NCBI RefSeq assembly: GCF_037137055.1
Contig: NZ_JBBBNY010000008.1
Coordinates: 1 to 64,000, forward strand
DNA: 64,000 bases
Reading direction: 5' to 3'
Origin: Frateuria_A yonginensis
GTDB taxonomy: Bacteria; Pseudomonadota; Gammaproteobacteria; Xanthomonadales; Rhodanobacteraceae
Positions within the stretch are counted from its first letter, which is position 1; every line of letters begins with the position of its first letter. Positions 35,422-44,594 of the stretch are shown piece by piece. The translations under genes and the position numbers were made by a program. A model generated the notes under the pieces. The model saw only the letters and a program-made list of their open reading frames with translations, had not been told where the DNA came from and made no database searches.

Positions 35422-35722
35422 TTCGCGGCAAGGATCACCCCGGTTGATAGCGATGACAGGTATGGGGTGATTCCTTTACCCCCGGTTGACGTGCAACGCG
35501 CTTCACTGACGAGGCTATGAACGGGCGGAATCCAGAAATGGAGTGCAGGACGAACGCAGCAGCATGCGGGTGCGAGGAAGCCACTGCATGCAGCAATCCC
35601 CGCGTCGATCCTGTGTGCAAATCACGCATCACTGCCCGTCGGTAAGGTCCTGCAAACACCCCACCTCCGGCCCGGGCGAGGGAACGCCCGGGTCGCGGGA
35701 CTGCCGTCAACGGAGGACAGCC
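35422..35722. other. Intergenic region between tyrosinase paralogues (301 bases)
   Basis: No gene seen. GGTTGACG at 35484-35491 resembles the GGTTGACG upstream of the first copy (33824-33831). A hairpin CCCGGGCG (35671-35678)/CGCCCGGG (35685-35692) lies 30 bases before the next start codon. The second gene therefore has its own leader and probably its own promoter. Confidence 0.45.
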
Positions 35723-37183
35723 ATGATTTCAAGAAGACGTTTTCTTCAATCGTCCCTCGCCGCAGCGCTCGTTCCCATGCTGCCGCGGGTCGCCCTGTCC
35801 ACCGACCTGCGCCTGCGGCAGAGCTGGGAGACCTTCCGCACCGGCCCCACGTTCGCCTCGTTCTGCAACGCGATCGCCTCGATGCGTGCCAACAAGGACG
35901 CGACCTCCCCAGCGAGTTGGGCCTACTGGGCGGACGTACACCGCATGTACTGCCCGCACGACACCTCCTACTTCCTGGCCTGGCACCGCGGCCTGCTGTA
36001 CCGCTTCGAGGGCTGGCTGCGGCGCATCTCCGGCGACCCGAACCTGGTGTTGCCGTACTGGAACTACTACAACCATCCGACCGTGCCGGCGGAGTTCCTC
36101 GACCCGGATCTGCCGCTTTACCGCAAGGACCGCACCGGTACCGACGTCTCGGGCGCCCTGAGCTACGCCCCGTTCGCGGACACGATCATCCACTTCCAGC
36201 GCGGCAAGACCGATGCCTTCGAGCCGACGGTCGAGACCGCGCCGCACAACCCCGTGCACAACCTGGTCGGCGGCATCATGTCCTCGATCAGCTGGTCGCC
36301 GAAGGATCCATTGTTCTTCGTGCACCATGCCAACATCGACCGGTTGTGGGCAGCCTGGATCAACGCCGGCAACGGACGCCGCCAACCCGCGTCGACCAAC
36401 AGCTACTGGTCCGGGGATTTGATCTACGGCGACGCGCTCAAGAGCGTGCCCCGCGTGTGGACGATCAACACCAGCACCTACCTCGGCTACCAGTACGACG
36501 ACGAGACGATGCCGACGGCGCCATCCACGGACCCGCCGCCCGGCACTTCGACGGCCACGGCCGCCGGTGCCGGTACCTTGTCCTCGTTCAGCCTCGTCAA
36601 CGCGGCGCCGCTCCGTCCGGCGGCAACGCAGCGCGTGCCGCTTGGTTCCTCCCAGCCGCTGGTGCTCGACGAGCATTCCGTCAGCATCCAGGTGCCACTG
36701 TCGGCGAACGATGCCGCACGCGTGCGCTCGGCCATGCTGCAGCCGGCGACCGAGACGGCGGATGACGGCAGCGATCCCGTGCGGGTGGTGCTCGACGGCG
36801 TGCGCCTCACTGGACTGGGCGAGAAGGGCGGCTACTTCTACTACGTCTACCTTAATCTGCCCGAACAGCTGGATGCCGGCCGACCGGCGAGCAGCTACCT
36901 GCTCGGCACGCTGGGGCCCTTCGAGATCAGCGTGAAGCAGATGAAGGCGAGCATGAAGGGCAAGAGCATGCACGACATGTCCCATGCACAGGACATGGCC
37001 GGCAGCGAAGGCCCGGAGGTGCGCATGGTGTTCTCCGCGACCCAGACCCTGCGCCGCATCTGGCCGTCCGATCTGGATCAGCTTTGCGTATCGTTCGTGC
37101 GCGTCAATGGCAGCGCGCACCCCGCCAAGGGGCCTGTGATCAAGGTGAAGGCATTCACCGTCGAAACCGATCCCAAGGCCTGA
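35723..37183 (+). CDS. Tat-exported tyrosinase-family copper oxidase 2
   Basis: A 486-residue paralogue of the preceding gene, with the same Tat start (MISRRRFLQSS), CuA His H73, H79 and H88, thioether-type C77, and CuB motif DPLFFVHHANID. A Pro/Thr/Ala-rich linker (STDPPPGTSTATAAGAG) separates the catalytic and C-terminal domains and is absent from copy 1. The Met/His-rich segment is at about 36930-37005 (KSMHDMSHAQDM). GGAGG is seven bases upstream of the ATG. The two copies probably differ in substrate or expression. Confidence 0.9.
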   Translation: MISRRRFLQSSLAAALVPMLPRVALSTDLRLRQSWETFRTGPTFASFCNAIASMRANKDATSPASWAYWADVHRMYCPHDTSYFLAWHRGLLYRFEGWLRRISGDPNLVLPYWNYYNHPTVPAEFLDPDLPLYRKDRTGTDVSGALSYAPFADTIIHFQRGKTDAFEPTVETAPHNPVHNLVGGIMSSISWSPKDPLFFVHHANIDRLWAAWINAGNGRRQPASTNSYWSGDLIYGDALKSVPRVWTINTSTYLGYQYDDETMPTAPSTDPPPGTSTATAAGAGTLSSFSLVNAAPLRPAATQRVPLGSSQPLVLDEHSVSIQVPLSANDAARVRSAMLQPATETADDGSDPVRVVLDGVRLTGLGEKGGYFYYVYLNLPEQLDAGRPASSYLLGTLGPFEISVKQMKASMKGKSMHDMSHAQDMAGSEGPEVRMVFSATQTLRRIWPSDLDQLCVSFVRVNGSAHPAKGPVIKVKAFTVETDPKA

Positions 37184-37194
37184 TCGGGCGCCAG

Positions 37195-37230
37195 CCACCA
37201 CGCGTGCGGTGAACGCCTCATGCGTGGTGG
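37195..37230. terminator. Possible hairpin between tyrosinase 2 and converging SDR
   Basis: CCACCACGC (37195-37203) pairs with GCGTGGTGG (37222-37230), 18-base loop. No T-run is present, so a terminator role is tentative. Confidence 0.4.
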
Positions 37231-37237
37231 ACCCCGC

Positions 37238-38038
37238 TCAGACGTACTGCATCTTCACCGTCATGCCGCCGTCGACCACGAAGCGCTGCCCGGTGACGAA
37301 GCCGGACTGCGGCGAGAGCAGGTACACGGCCAGCGCACCGATGTCCTGCGGCATGCCGACGCGGCCGGCGGGGTGCTGCGCGTGATCCTTGCGGCTGAGC
37401 TTGGGCGTGCGGCGCTCGCCCGGCTTCTTCCAGCCGTCCACCGCGATCCAGCCGGGCAGGATCGCGTTCACCCGCACGGCCGGCCCGGCGCTGACCGCCA
37501 GCGCGTGGGTGAAGGCCAGCATGCCGCCCTTGCTTGCGGCATAGGCTTCCGTGTCGGGCTCGGACTGTAGCGCGCGGGTCGAGGCAATGTTGACGATCGC
37601 GCCGCCGGCCTCGGCCAGCGCGGGCAGGGCGTGCTTGCTGCACAGGAAGGTGCCGGTGAGGTTGGTGGCGAGGTAGCGGTTCCAGTCCGCCAGTGCGAGC
37701 GATGCCAGCGGCGCGCGGTGCGGCTCGGCGATCCCGGCGTTGTTGACCAGCCCGTCGATGCGGCCGAAGCGTTCCAGCGCGGCCTGCACCCAGCGCTGCA
37801 CGCTGGCCTCGCGCGCCACGTCCAGCGGCACGAACGCGGCCCGTTCGCCCACCCGCCATGCGTCCAGGCAGGCCCGGCCGGCCTCGCGGTCCAGGTCGCC
37901 GATCAGCACGCGGCCGCCGGCGCCGAGTACCGCCTGCGCGATGCCGCGCCCGATGCCCTGGGCACCACCGGTGACCAGCACCACGCGACCGTCGAGCGGC
38001 CGAGCGTCGTAGTCGGTGATGGCGGGTACGTCGGGCAT
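37238..38038 (-). CDS. SDR family oxidoreductase
   Basis: A 266-residue classical short-chain dehydrogenase: TGGAQGIGRG cofactor loop near residue 22, NNAGIAEP, catalytic Ser in NIASTRA, YAASKGG Tyr/Lys, and closing DGGMTVKM. The acidic GDLDRE after strand 2 favours NAD. Similar enzymes act on sugars, sterols or quinate-type alcohols; the substrate is unknown. It is divergent from an AraC regulator, which may control it. Confidence 0.9.
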   Translation of the reverse strand: MPDVPAITDYDARPLDGRVVLVTGGAQGIGRGIAQAVLGAGGRVLIGDLDREAGRACLDAWRVGERAAFVPLDVAREASVQRWVQAALERFGRIDGLVNNAGIAEPHRAPLASLALADWNRYLATNLTGTFLCSKHALPALAEAGGAIVNIASTRALQSEPDTEAYAASKGGMLAFTHALAVSAGPAVRVNAILPGWIAVDGWKKPGERRTPKLSRKDHAQHPAGRVGMPQDIGALAVYLLSPQSGFVTGQRFVVDGGMTVKMQYV

Positions 38039-38194
38039 GGCGGCTGTCCTGGTTCGCTGCTGCGGGGAGGCTAGCGAGGCGCCGGCAAATCCGCGTGTGC
38101 GGGGGAAGCGGGCACCGTCACGGGCCGAGCCGGCGGCACTGCTGCCGCGCCTCGCCGCCTGCTAGCCTGCGGCTTCCCCGCGAGGTAGGGCTGG

Positions 38195-39064
38195 ATGCCG
38201 CGCATTTTCGGCCACGGCCAGTTCCTGGGCCAGCACGAGCAACGCTGGCAGGCGCCCGGCTTTTCCGTGGCGCGGCTGGTGCCGACCGTGCCCGAACACG
38301 GCGTGGAGGAGCACACCCATGCCGAGGGGCATTTCGTGCTGGTGCTGCGCGGCAGCTACGTCTCCTCCGCACGTGGCGCACCGGCGCTGGCCCGCGAACC
38401 GCTGCTGGTCTACAACCCGCCGGGCACGGTGCACCGCGACCGCTTCCGTGACCTGCAGGGCGGCGTGTTCGTGACGGTCGCCGTGCAGGTGGCCACGCTG
38501 CGGGAGTACGCCGACGCCATCGCCCTTCCGGACCATGCCTGCGTCCTCGAGGGCCTCGCGCAGCGGGTCGCCCGGCGCCTCGCCGCGGCAGGCGGCGAGG
38601 CCGGCACGGCCGACGCGCTGACGATCGAGTCGCTGTGCGCGGAACTGCTGGACGCGACCGCGACGTACGGCCGCACGCTGGCCTACCGTCAGGCACCGGC
38701 CTGGCTGTGGCGGGCGCGCGAGCGCATCCACGACGATTGCGGCAGCCAGCTCGGCCTGGCCGACATCGCGGCGGCGGCCGGCGTACATCCGGTCCACCTG
38801 ACGCGGGCCTTCCGTCGCCATTTCGGCGGCACGCCGGGCGACTACCTGCGCCGCTGCCGCCTGGCCAAGGCCGCCGGGCTGCTGCGGGCACGCTCCCACC
38901 AGGGCCTGGCCGCGGTGGCCGATGCCTGCGGCTATGCCGACCAGGCGCATTTCTCGCATGCCTTCAAGCGCGCCTTCGGCCTGTCGCCGGCGCGCTATCG
39001 CGAGGCGCTGCGCCCGCCGGCGCAGGTTTGCCAGATACAAGACCGCCACCGCAGACCGGCCTAG
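38195..39064 (+). CDS. AraC-family transcriptional regulator
   Basis: A 289-residue regulator with an N-terminal cupin sensor (PEHGVEEHTHAEGHFVLVLRG, His-rich barrel entry) and a C-terminal AraC DNA-binding domain (GLADIAAAAGVHPVHLTRAFRRHFG; second helix pair ADACGYADQAHFSHAFKRAFGLSPARYR). It lies divergent from the SDR (156 bases apart) and 34 bases upstream of a serine hydrolase, so either or both may be targets. The ligand is unknown. Confidence 0.9.
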   Translation: MPRIFGHGQFLGQHEQRWQAPGFSVARLVPTVPEHGVEEHTHAEGHFVLVLRGSYVSSARGAPALAREPLLVYNPPGTVHRDRFRDLQGGVFVTVAVQVATLREYADAIALPDHACVLEGLAQRVARRLAAAGGEAGTADALTIESLCAELLDATATYGRTLAYRQAPAWLWRARERIHDDCGSQLGLADIAAAAGVHPVHLTRAFRRHFGGTPGDYLRRCRLAKAAGLLRARSHQGLAAVADACGYADQAHFSHAFKRAFGLSPARYREALRPPAQVCQIQDRHRRPA

Positions 39065-39098
39065 GATGGCGCGCCACCCCTTCCCTGGAACCCGAGCC

Positions 39099-40844
39099 AT
39101 GCGCTTTCCCGACACCGTGCTTCTGCTGCTCGCCGGCGTGCTGTCCGGCCTTGCGACGGTCCCGGCGATCGCGGCGGACGACGCGAGCCGGCTCGTCGGC
39201 CTGTGGGGCAACGAGACGGTCGCCGACACGGTGGCGGGCGAGCTGGTGATCGACGGCCGCGGCACGCCCTGGCATGCGACGATCGCCGGCTTCGAGGTAT
39301 CCGTACAGCGGCACGACGACCGGCTCGACCTCGTCCTGCCGGGCGGGCAGGGGCGGTTCCGCGGGCAGCTCAGCACCGACCGCGCCGCCGTCGAAGGCTT
39401 CTGGATCCAGCCGCCGGGCATGGCGCTGGCCAGCGCCTACGCGACGCCGGTGGCGCTGCGGCTCACGCAGCCGCAGGTGTGGGCCGGCACGGTGCGGCCC
39501 TTGCCCGATCGCCTGTCGCAGTACCTGCAGATCGAGCGCGGCGCGGACGGCGCGCTCACCGCCTTCATCCGCAACCCCGAGCTCAACCTCGCGCGCGAGC
39601 GCCTGCTCACCGTGCAGATGGACGGCGACGCCGTGACCTTCGCCGACCCGCGCCGCCCCAACTGGGCGCTGCACGCCGTGCTGGACGGGGAGACCGGCCA
39701 ACTGCGCGTGAACTGGCAGGGCATCGGCGTGTTCGCGTTCACCCGCCGCAACCGTGACCAGGCACCCGGCTTCTACCCGCGCACGCCCGCGCAGCCGCAG
39801 TGGCGCTACCGCCAGCCGCCCGACCTCGCCGACGGCTGGCGCACCGCCTCGCTGCAGGCGGCCGGCCTGGACGAGGCCCGCATCGCCGCGCTGGTCGCAC
39901 GCCTGCAGCGGACGGCCGCCCCCGGCGCGCCGCAGGTGCAGGGCCTGCTGATCGCACGGCGCGGCAAGTTGGTGCTGGAGGAGTACTTCCAGGGCTTCGA
40001 TGCGTCGCGCCCGCACGACACCCGTTCGGCCGGCAAGACCTTCGCCCCGCTGCTGGTCGGCCTGGCCATGGCGCAAGGCCGCGCCTTCCACCCCGACACG
40101 CCGGTGGCCTCGCTGCTGCCCGACTACGCCGCGTCGGCCAGGCCGGACCCGCGCAAGGCGCGCATCACCGTGGCCGACCTGATGAGCATGCGTTCCGGCC
40201 TGGCCTGCGACGACAACGACGAGCGATCGCCCGGCAACGAGGACACCATGCAGGGACAGCACGCGCAGAACGACTGGTACCGCTACACGCTGGAGCTGCC
40301 GATGGCCCGCGACCCCGGCGGCACGCAGGCGGTGTACTGCTCGGCCGGCATCAACCTGCTCGGCGCCATCGTGGCGCGGACCACCGGCCGCTGGCTGCCG
40401 GCGTTGTTCGACGAGGCGGTCGCCCGCCCGCTGCAGATGCGCGACTACCACATCAACCTCATGCCCGACGGCGACGCCTACCTGGCCGGCGGCCTCTACC
40501 TGCGCGCGCGCAACCTGCTCAAGCTGGGGCAGCTCTATCTCTCCGGCGGCACCTGGAACGGCCGGCGCCTCGTCGACCGCGCCTGGGTCGCGCAGTCCAC
40601 CACCCGGCACAGCGCCTTCGCCCCCGACCACGGCTACGGCTACGGCTGGCACCTGCACACCGTCCAGGTCGGCCGGCGCGCGTATCGGGAATACGCAGCG
40701 GAAGGCAACGGCGGGCAATTCGTCATGGTGCTGCCGGAGCTGGATCTGCTGGTGGCCATCACCGCCGGCAACTACGGCGACTTCCGCACCTGGTATCCGC
40801 TGCAGGACCTGGTCCGCGAGTACGTCATCCCCACCGCGCCCTGA
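39099..40844 (+). CDS. Secreted serine hydrolase, beta-lactamase class C family
   Basis: A 581-residue exported protein. A signal peptide (cleavage near IAADD) is followed by an N-terminal beta-rich domain of about 240 residues, then a class C beta-lactamase/DD-peptidase fold. The catalytic S-x-x-K is in TRSAGKTF. The usual Y-x-N is replaced by YCSAGIN. The third motif may be HLHT or the later EGNGGQFVMV. Such proteins are often esterases or D-aminopeptidases, not antibiotic-resistance enzymes. The start at 39099 is preferred because it yields the signal peptide. Confidence 0.82.
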   Translation: MRFPDTVLLLLAGVLSGLATVPAIAADDASRLVGLWGNETVADTVAGELVIDGRGTPWHATIAGFEVSVQRHDDRLDLVLPGGQGRFRGQLSTDRAAVEGFWIQPPGMALASAYATPVALRLTQPQVWAGTVRPLPDRLSQYLQIERGADGALTAFIRNPELNLARERLLTVQMDGDAVTFADPRRPNWALHAVLDGETGQLRVNWQGIGVFAFTRRNRDQAPGFYPRTPAQPQWRYRQPPDLADGWRTASLQAAGLDEARIAALVARLQRTAAPGAPQVQGLLIARRGKLVLEEYFQGFDASRPHDTRSAGKTFAPLLVGLAMAQGRAFHPDTPVASLLPDYAASARPDPRKARITVADLMSMRSGLACDDNDERSPGNEDTMQGQHAQNDWYRYTLELPMARDPGGTQAVYCSAGINLLGAIVARTTGRWLPALFDEAVARPLQMRDYHINLMPDGDAYLAGGLYLRARNLLKLGQLYLSGGTWNGRRLVDRAWVAQSTTRHSAFAPDHGYGYGWHLHTVQVGRRAYREYAAEGNGGQFVMVLPELDLLVAITAGNYGDFRTWYPLQDLVREYVIPTAP

Positions 40845-40951
40845 CCGTATCCCCGCACCCGACATCCATCACGGGCCCGGATCCCCGATCGCTGCCCTGG
40901 CCGCACAAGTGGCGGGGGCCTTCCGGCCGCGCCGGCGTTTCCTTGCTCTTC

Positions 40952-42013
40952 ATGATTCCTGCGCGTAGGGTTAACGAGCAGATCACAATCTTGAAGCCCC
41001 GGGGACGACGGCCAGCCGATGTGAAGAGCCGGATCATCGCCATTCTGTCCCGCAAACGGCCACCCGCGATGGTCGGCTACGCGGTCGCCGTGGCGTTGTC
41101 CTTGCTGGTGTGGGGGTTAGAGCTGGCGTTCAGCCCGTCCTTGCACCGTTATCTGCCTTTCACGCCGGTGATCTTCGTCACCGCCCTCGCGTGCGGCCGC
41201 AACCCGGCCCTGCTGGCCACCCTGCTCGGAGCCGTGCTGGCGGACCGCTTCTATCTCCTGGCGGACGGCCATGCCGAGCCGTTCGAGCCCGAGCCGCTCT
41301 TCCTGCTGCTGTTCGTCGGGGTCGGTGCGGCCATTGCCACCCTGGTCGAGGCGCTCGCCAAGGCCGTGCGCAAGCTGATCGTCGCCGAGGAGGAGAAGTC
41401 GCTGCTGCTGGACGAACTGGCCCATCGCACGCGCAACGACCTGATGATGATCTCCCAGGTGCTGGCCTTCCAGGCGCGGCGCCAGAGCGAGCCGCAGGTG
41501 CGCGCCGCGCTGGAGTCGGCGGTGGCGCGCGTGCGGGTGGTGGCCGAAGCGCAGGAGCGCCTGCGCAGCTCCGGCAAGCACGGCCGCGTGGAGGTGGCCA
41601 GCTATCTCCAGGCGCTCGGCCACGGCCTGGCCGACCTGCTGCGGGACGTACGCCCCATCACCGTGCGCGTGGAGGCCGCGCACGTGCTGGTCGAGGCCCC
41701 GGTGGCCGTGTCGATCGGGCTGATCGCGAACGAGCTGGTGACCAACGCCTTCAAGTACGCCTTCCCCGAAGGCCGCGGCGGCACCGTGCAGGTGCGCCTG
41801 GAGCAGGCGGACGAGGGGATGGTGCTGACCGTGGAGGACGACGGGGTGGGCTGCCCCATGTCGCAGGACCAAGGCCTGGGCTCGCGGCTGGTGCAGATGC
41901 TGGCGGCGCACATGGGCGGGCAACTGGAGCGCGTGCCGGTGCCGCAAGGGCATCGCGTGCGGGTGAAGCTGCCGATCAAGCCGGCGGAGGTCGTCCTCGG
42001 CAAGGCCGTGTGA
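40952..42013 (+). CDS. Sensor histidine kinase (HisKA_2 type, DUF4118-like sensor)
   Basis: A 353-residue membrane kinase. An N-terminal region with three to four hydrophobic helices (about 40-125) resembles the DUF4118 sensor domain. The phospho-acceptor helix is LLLDELAHRTRNDLMMISQVL (HisKA_2 type, His in AHRTRND). The HATPase part has N-box ANELVTNAFKYAF and G1 EDDGVGCP. No cognate response regulator is adjacent. The start is uncertain: ATG 40952 precedes a basic cytosolic tail; a later start near 41021 is possible. Confidence 0.82.
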   Translation: MIPARRVNEQITILKPRGRRPADVKSRIIAILSRKRPPAMVGYAVAVALSLLVWGLELAFSPSLHRYLPFTPVIFVTALACGRNPALLATLLGAVLADRFYLLADGHAEPFEPEPLFLLLFVGVGAAIATLVEALAKAVRKLIVAEEEKSLLLDELAHRTRNDLMMISQVLAFQARRQSEPQVRAALESAVARVRVVAEAQERLRSSGKHGRVEVASYLQALGHGLADLLRDVRPITVRVEAAHVLVEAPVAVSIGLIANELVTNAFKYAFPEGRGGTVQVRLEQADEGMVLTVEDDGVGCPMSQDQGLGSRLVQMLAAHMGGQLERVPVPQGHRVRVKLPIKPAEVVLGKAV

Positions 42014-42032
42014 GGCGATCGCCAGGTGGCGA

Positions 42033-44594
42033 TCAACCGCCGCCCAGCCGCTTCATCACCTCTTCCAGCGACTGCTCCACCGCGTCGATGCCTGCCCAGG
42101 GATCCTTGCGCAGGCGCTTGAGCCGCTCGGGCGTGCTGCGGATGTCGAACGCGGCGCCGTTGCGGATCTTGCCCAGCTCCTCCCAGCGCAGCGGCACCGC
42201 CACCGGCGCGCCGGGACGGCCGCGCAGCGAGTAGCTGGCCACCGCGGTGGCGCCGCGGCCGTTGCGCAGGTAGTCGACGAAGATCTTCCGGTGGCGGATC
42301 TTCTTGGTCGACACCGCCACGAAGTCCAGCGGATGGCTGCCGGCCAGCGCGGTCGCGAAGCCCTGCGCGAAGCCTTTCACCGTGTCCCAGTCGGAAGCCG
42401 GCCTGAGCGGCACCACCACGTGCAGGCCCTTGCCGCCGGTGGTGCGCAGGAACGATTCCAGGCCCATGTCCTTGAGCAGCTTGCGGGTCAGCCGTGCGGC
42501 GGCGACCACGCGCTCCCACGGCACGTCCGGGCCCGGGTCCAGGTCGAACACCACGCGGTCGGCCATGTCCGGGTCGTCCACGTGGCTGCCCCAGGGGTGG
42601 AACTCCAGCGTGTTGTACTGCACCAGCTCGATGATCGAGTCGGCGTCCTTGGGGTAGAGGTAGACCGCCGAGGCGCCGGTCTCCTCCTTCAGCCGCGCCG
42701 AGCCCACGTAGTGCAGCCCGCCGGAGGGGATGTGCTTCTGGAAGAACGAGGAGTGGGCGATGCCCTCGGGGAAGCGGATCAGCGAGGTCGGCCGGCCGAT
42801 CACGCCGGGCAGGAACCAGTCCATCACCGCGCGGTAGTAGTCCACCACGTCCTGCTTGGTGTAGCCGTCGTCGGGGTAGAGCACCTTGTCCGGGTGGGTG
42901 ATGCGAATGGCCGGCCCGGTCTCGTCGGCCGCCACCTGGGCCTTGCGCTTTCGCGGTTTCGCCGAGGCCTTGGGCGCCGGCGGCGCGCGGTCGCTGTCGC
43001 GCAGGTCGTCGGGCGACTTGTCCGGCCGCATGGTCTTCAGGCTCGCCTGGCGCAGCAGGTGCTGGTTGCCGATGCCGCGGTAGTAGACCTCGGCCACGGC
43101 GCTGGGCGGGATCCACTTCGACTCGCGCGGCGCGCCCTCGGTGTGCGCGATGGTCGGCTTGCTGCTGCCGCCCCTGGCCAGCGTCCTGGACAGCGCGCGC
43201 AACTGTTCGTTGCTGAAGCCGGTGCCGACGCGGCCAACGAAGGTCCAGTCGCCGTCCGGGGCAGGGCGCGCCAGCAGCAGCGAGCCGAAGCCCTCGCGGC
43301 CGCCCTTGGCCGGGGTGTAGCCGACCACCGCGAACTCGTCGGCCTCCAGCCGCTTGATCTTCAGCCAGTCGTCGCCGCGGCCGCCGCGGTAGGGGCTGTC
43401 GGCGCGCTTGGAGATGATCCCCTCGAGCTTCTGCTCGGCGGCCGCCGCGAACACCTGCGCGCCGTTGCCGACCACGTGCGAGCTGTAGGACAGGTGCGCC
43501 GGCGCATCCTGCAGCAGCGCCTCCAGCACCGCCTTGCGCTGGATCAACGGCGTGCGCGAGAGATCCCAGCCCTCCAGGTAGGGCAAGTCGAACAGCATGT
43601 AGGCCAGCGGCGCGTTCGCCTCGCCCGAAAGCGTCTTCTGCAGGCCGTTGAAGTCCGGCTGGCCGTCGGCGTCCAGCGCGATCAGCTCGCCGTCCAGCCG
43701 CGCGGACCTCAGGCCCAGCGCCTGCACCGCCTGCAGGATGTCGGGAATCTTGTCGTCCCAGGGCAGGGCGTTGCGCGACCACAGGTGCACTTCGCCGTCG
43801 GCGATGGCGGTGAGGATGCGGTAGCCGTCCCACTTCACCTCGTGCACCCAGTTCTCGCCGGTGGGCGGCTCGTCCTTGAGCCGCGCCAGCTGCGGCTCGA
43901 AGAACTCGGCGTCGATCTTCGCCTTGCGCGCGCCCTCCGCCGCGGCCGCCCGTTCGATCGCCTTCGTGTGGCGATGGCCCTTGGCCCTGGGCGGGCTCTT
44001 GCGGCGCGTGCGGGCGAGCTTCTGCGCCACCTCCTTGGCGCCGCCGCTCTTGCCCGCCGCGGCCTTGGTGCTGGCGACCATGCGCGCGTCCAGCAGGTCG
44101 TCCGCCTCGATCTTGCTCGCGAACGGGTCCTTGTCGTGGAACAGGAACCAGGTCGGCTGGCGCGACGGCTTGCCGCTGCGCACCAGGTGCCAGGCCCCCT
44201 TGAGCCGCTCGCCGTACAGCTCGAACTGGAGGTGGCCCTTCTCCAGCTGCGCCTCCGGATCGTAGGGCGTGGACCAGTAGCCGCGGTCGAAGGTATCCAC
44301 GTGGCCGGCGCCGTAGCCCTCCGGGATGTCGCCTTCGAAATCCGCGTAACTGACCGGATGATCCTCCACCTCCACCGCCAGCCGTTTCACCGACGGGTCG
44401 TACGAGGGCCCCTTCGGCACCGACCAGGACTTCAACGCATCCCCCACCTGCAGCCGGAAGTCGTAATGCCGCCGGCTGGCGTGATGCAGCTGCACCACGA
44501 AGATCGGGCGCGTACCCGTGCGGGCGGAGCCTTCGGACGAAGGCTCCGGCGTGCGGTCGAAACGGCGCTTGCGCTTGTATTCCTGGAGGCTCAC
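42033..44594 (-). CDS. ligD: DNA ligase D (NHEJ)
   Basis: An 853-residue multifunctional repair enzyme. The N-terminal 3'-phosphoesterase domain spans about 1-170 (VVQLHHASRRHYDFRL), the ATP-dependent ligase domain about 220-530 with the adenylation Lys in EVKWDGYR, and the C-terminal primase/polymerase domain about 560-853. This PE-LIG-POL order is that of Pseudomonas LigD. The start is taken as GTG 44594 (VSLQEYKRKRRF); there is no ATG giving a sensible N-terminus. The partner Ku is not in the window. Confidence 0.92.
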   Translation of the reverse strand: MSLQEYKRKRRFDRTPEPSSEGSARTGTRPIFVVQLHHASRRHYDFRLQVGDALKSWSVPKGPSYDPSVKRLAVEVEDHPVSYADFEGDIPEGYGAGHVDTFDRGYWSTPYDPEAQLEKGHLQFELYGERLKGAWHLVRSGKPSRQPTWFLFHDKDPFASKIEADDLLDARMVASTKAAAGKSGGAKEVAQKLARTRRKSPPRAKGHRHTKAIERAAAAEGARKAKIDAEFFEPQLARLKDEPPTGENWVHEVKWDGYRILTAIADGEVHLWSRNALPWDDKIPDILQAVQALGLRSARLDGELIALDADGQPDFNGLQKTLSGEANAPLAYMLFDLPYLEGWDLSRTPLIQRKAVLEALLQDAPAHLSYSSHVVGNGAQVFAAAAEQKLEGIISKRADSPYRGGRGDDWLKIKRLEADEFAVVGYTPAKGGREGFGSLLLARPAPDGDWTFVGRVGTGFSNEQLRALSRTLARGGSSKPTIAHTEGAPRESKWIPPSAVAEVYYRGIGNQHLLRQASLKTMRPDKSPDDLRDSDRAPPAPKASAKPRKRKAQVAADETGPAIRITHPDKVLYPDDGYTKQDVVDYYRAVMDWFLPGVIGRPTSLIRFPEGIAHSSFFQKHIPSGGLHYVGSARLKEETGASAVYLYPKDADSIIELVQYNTLEFHPWGSHVDDPDMADRVVFDLDPGPDVPWERVVAAARLTRKLLKDMGLESFLRTTGGKGLHVVVPLRPASDWDTVKGFAQGFATALAGSHPLDFVAVSTKKIRHRKIFVDYLRNGRGATAVASYSLRGRPGAPVAVPLRWEELGKIRNGAAFDIRSTPERLKRLRKDPWAGIDAVEQSLEEVMKRLGGG

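Noticed and set aside
39099..40844. Antibiotic-resistance class C beta-lactamase
   Set aside because: S-x-x-K is present, but the Y-x-N motif is altered and a large extra N-terminal domain exists; it fits the general serine hydrolase family better.
42033..44594. A Ku gene expected beside ligD
   Set aside because: No Ku-like protein is present on either side within the window, so NHEJ partnership cannot be claimed from context.
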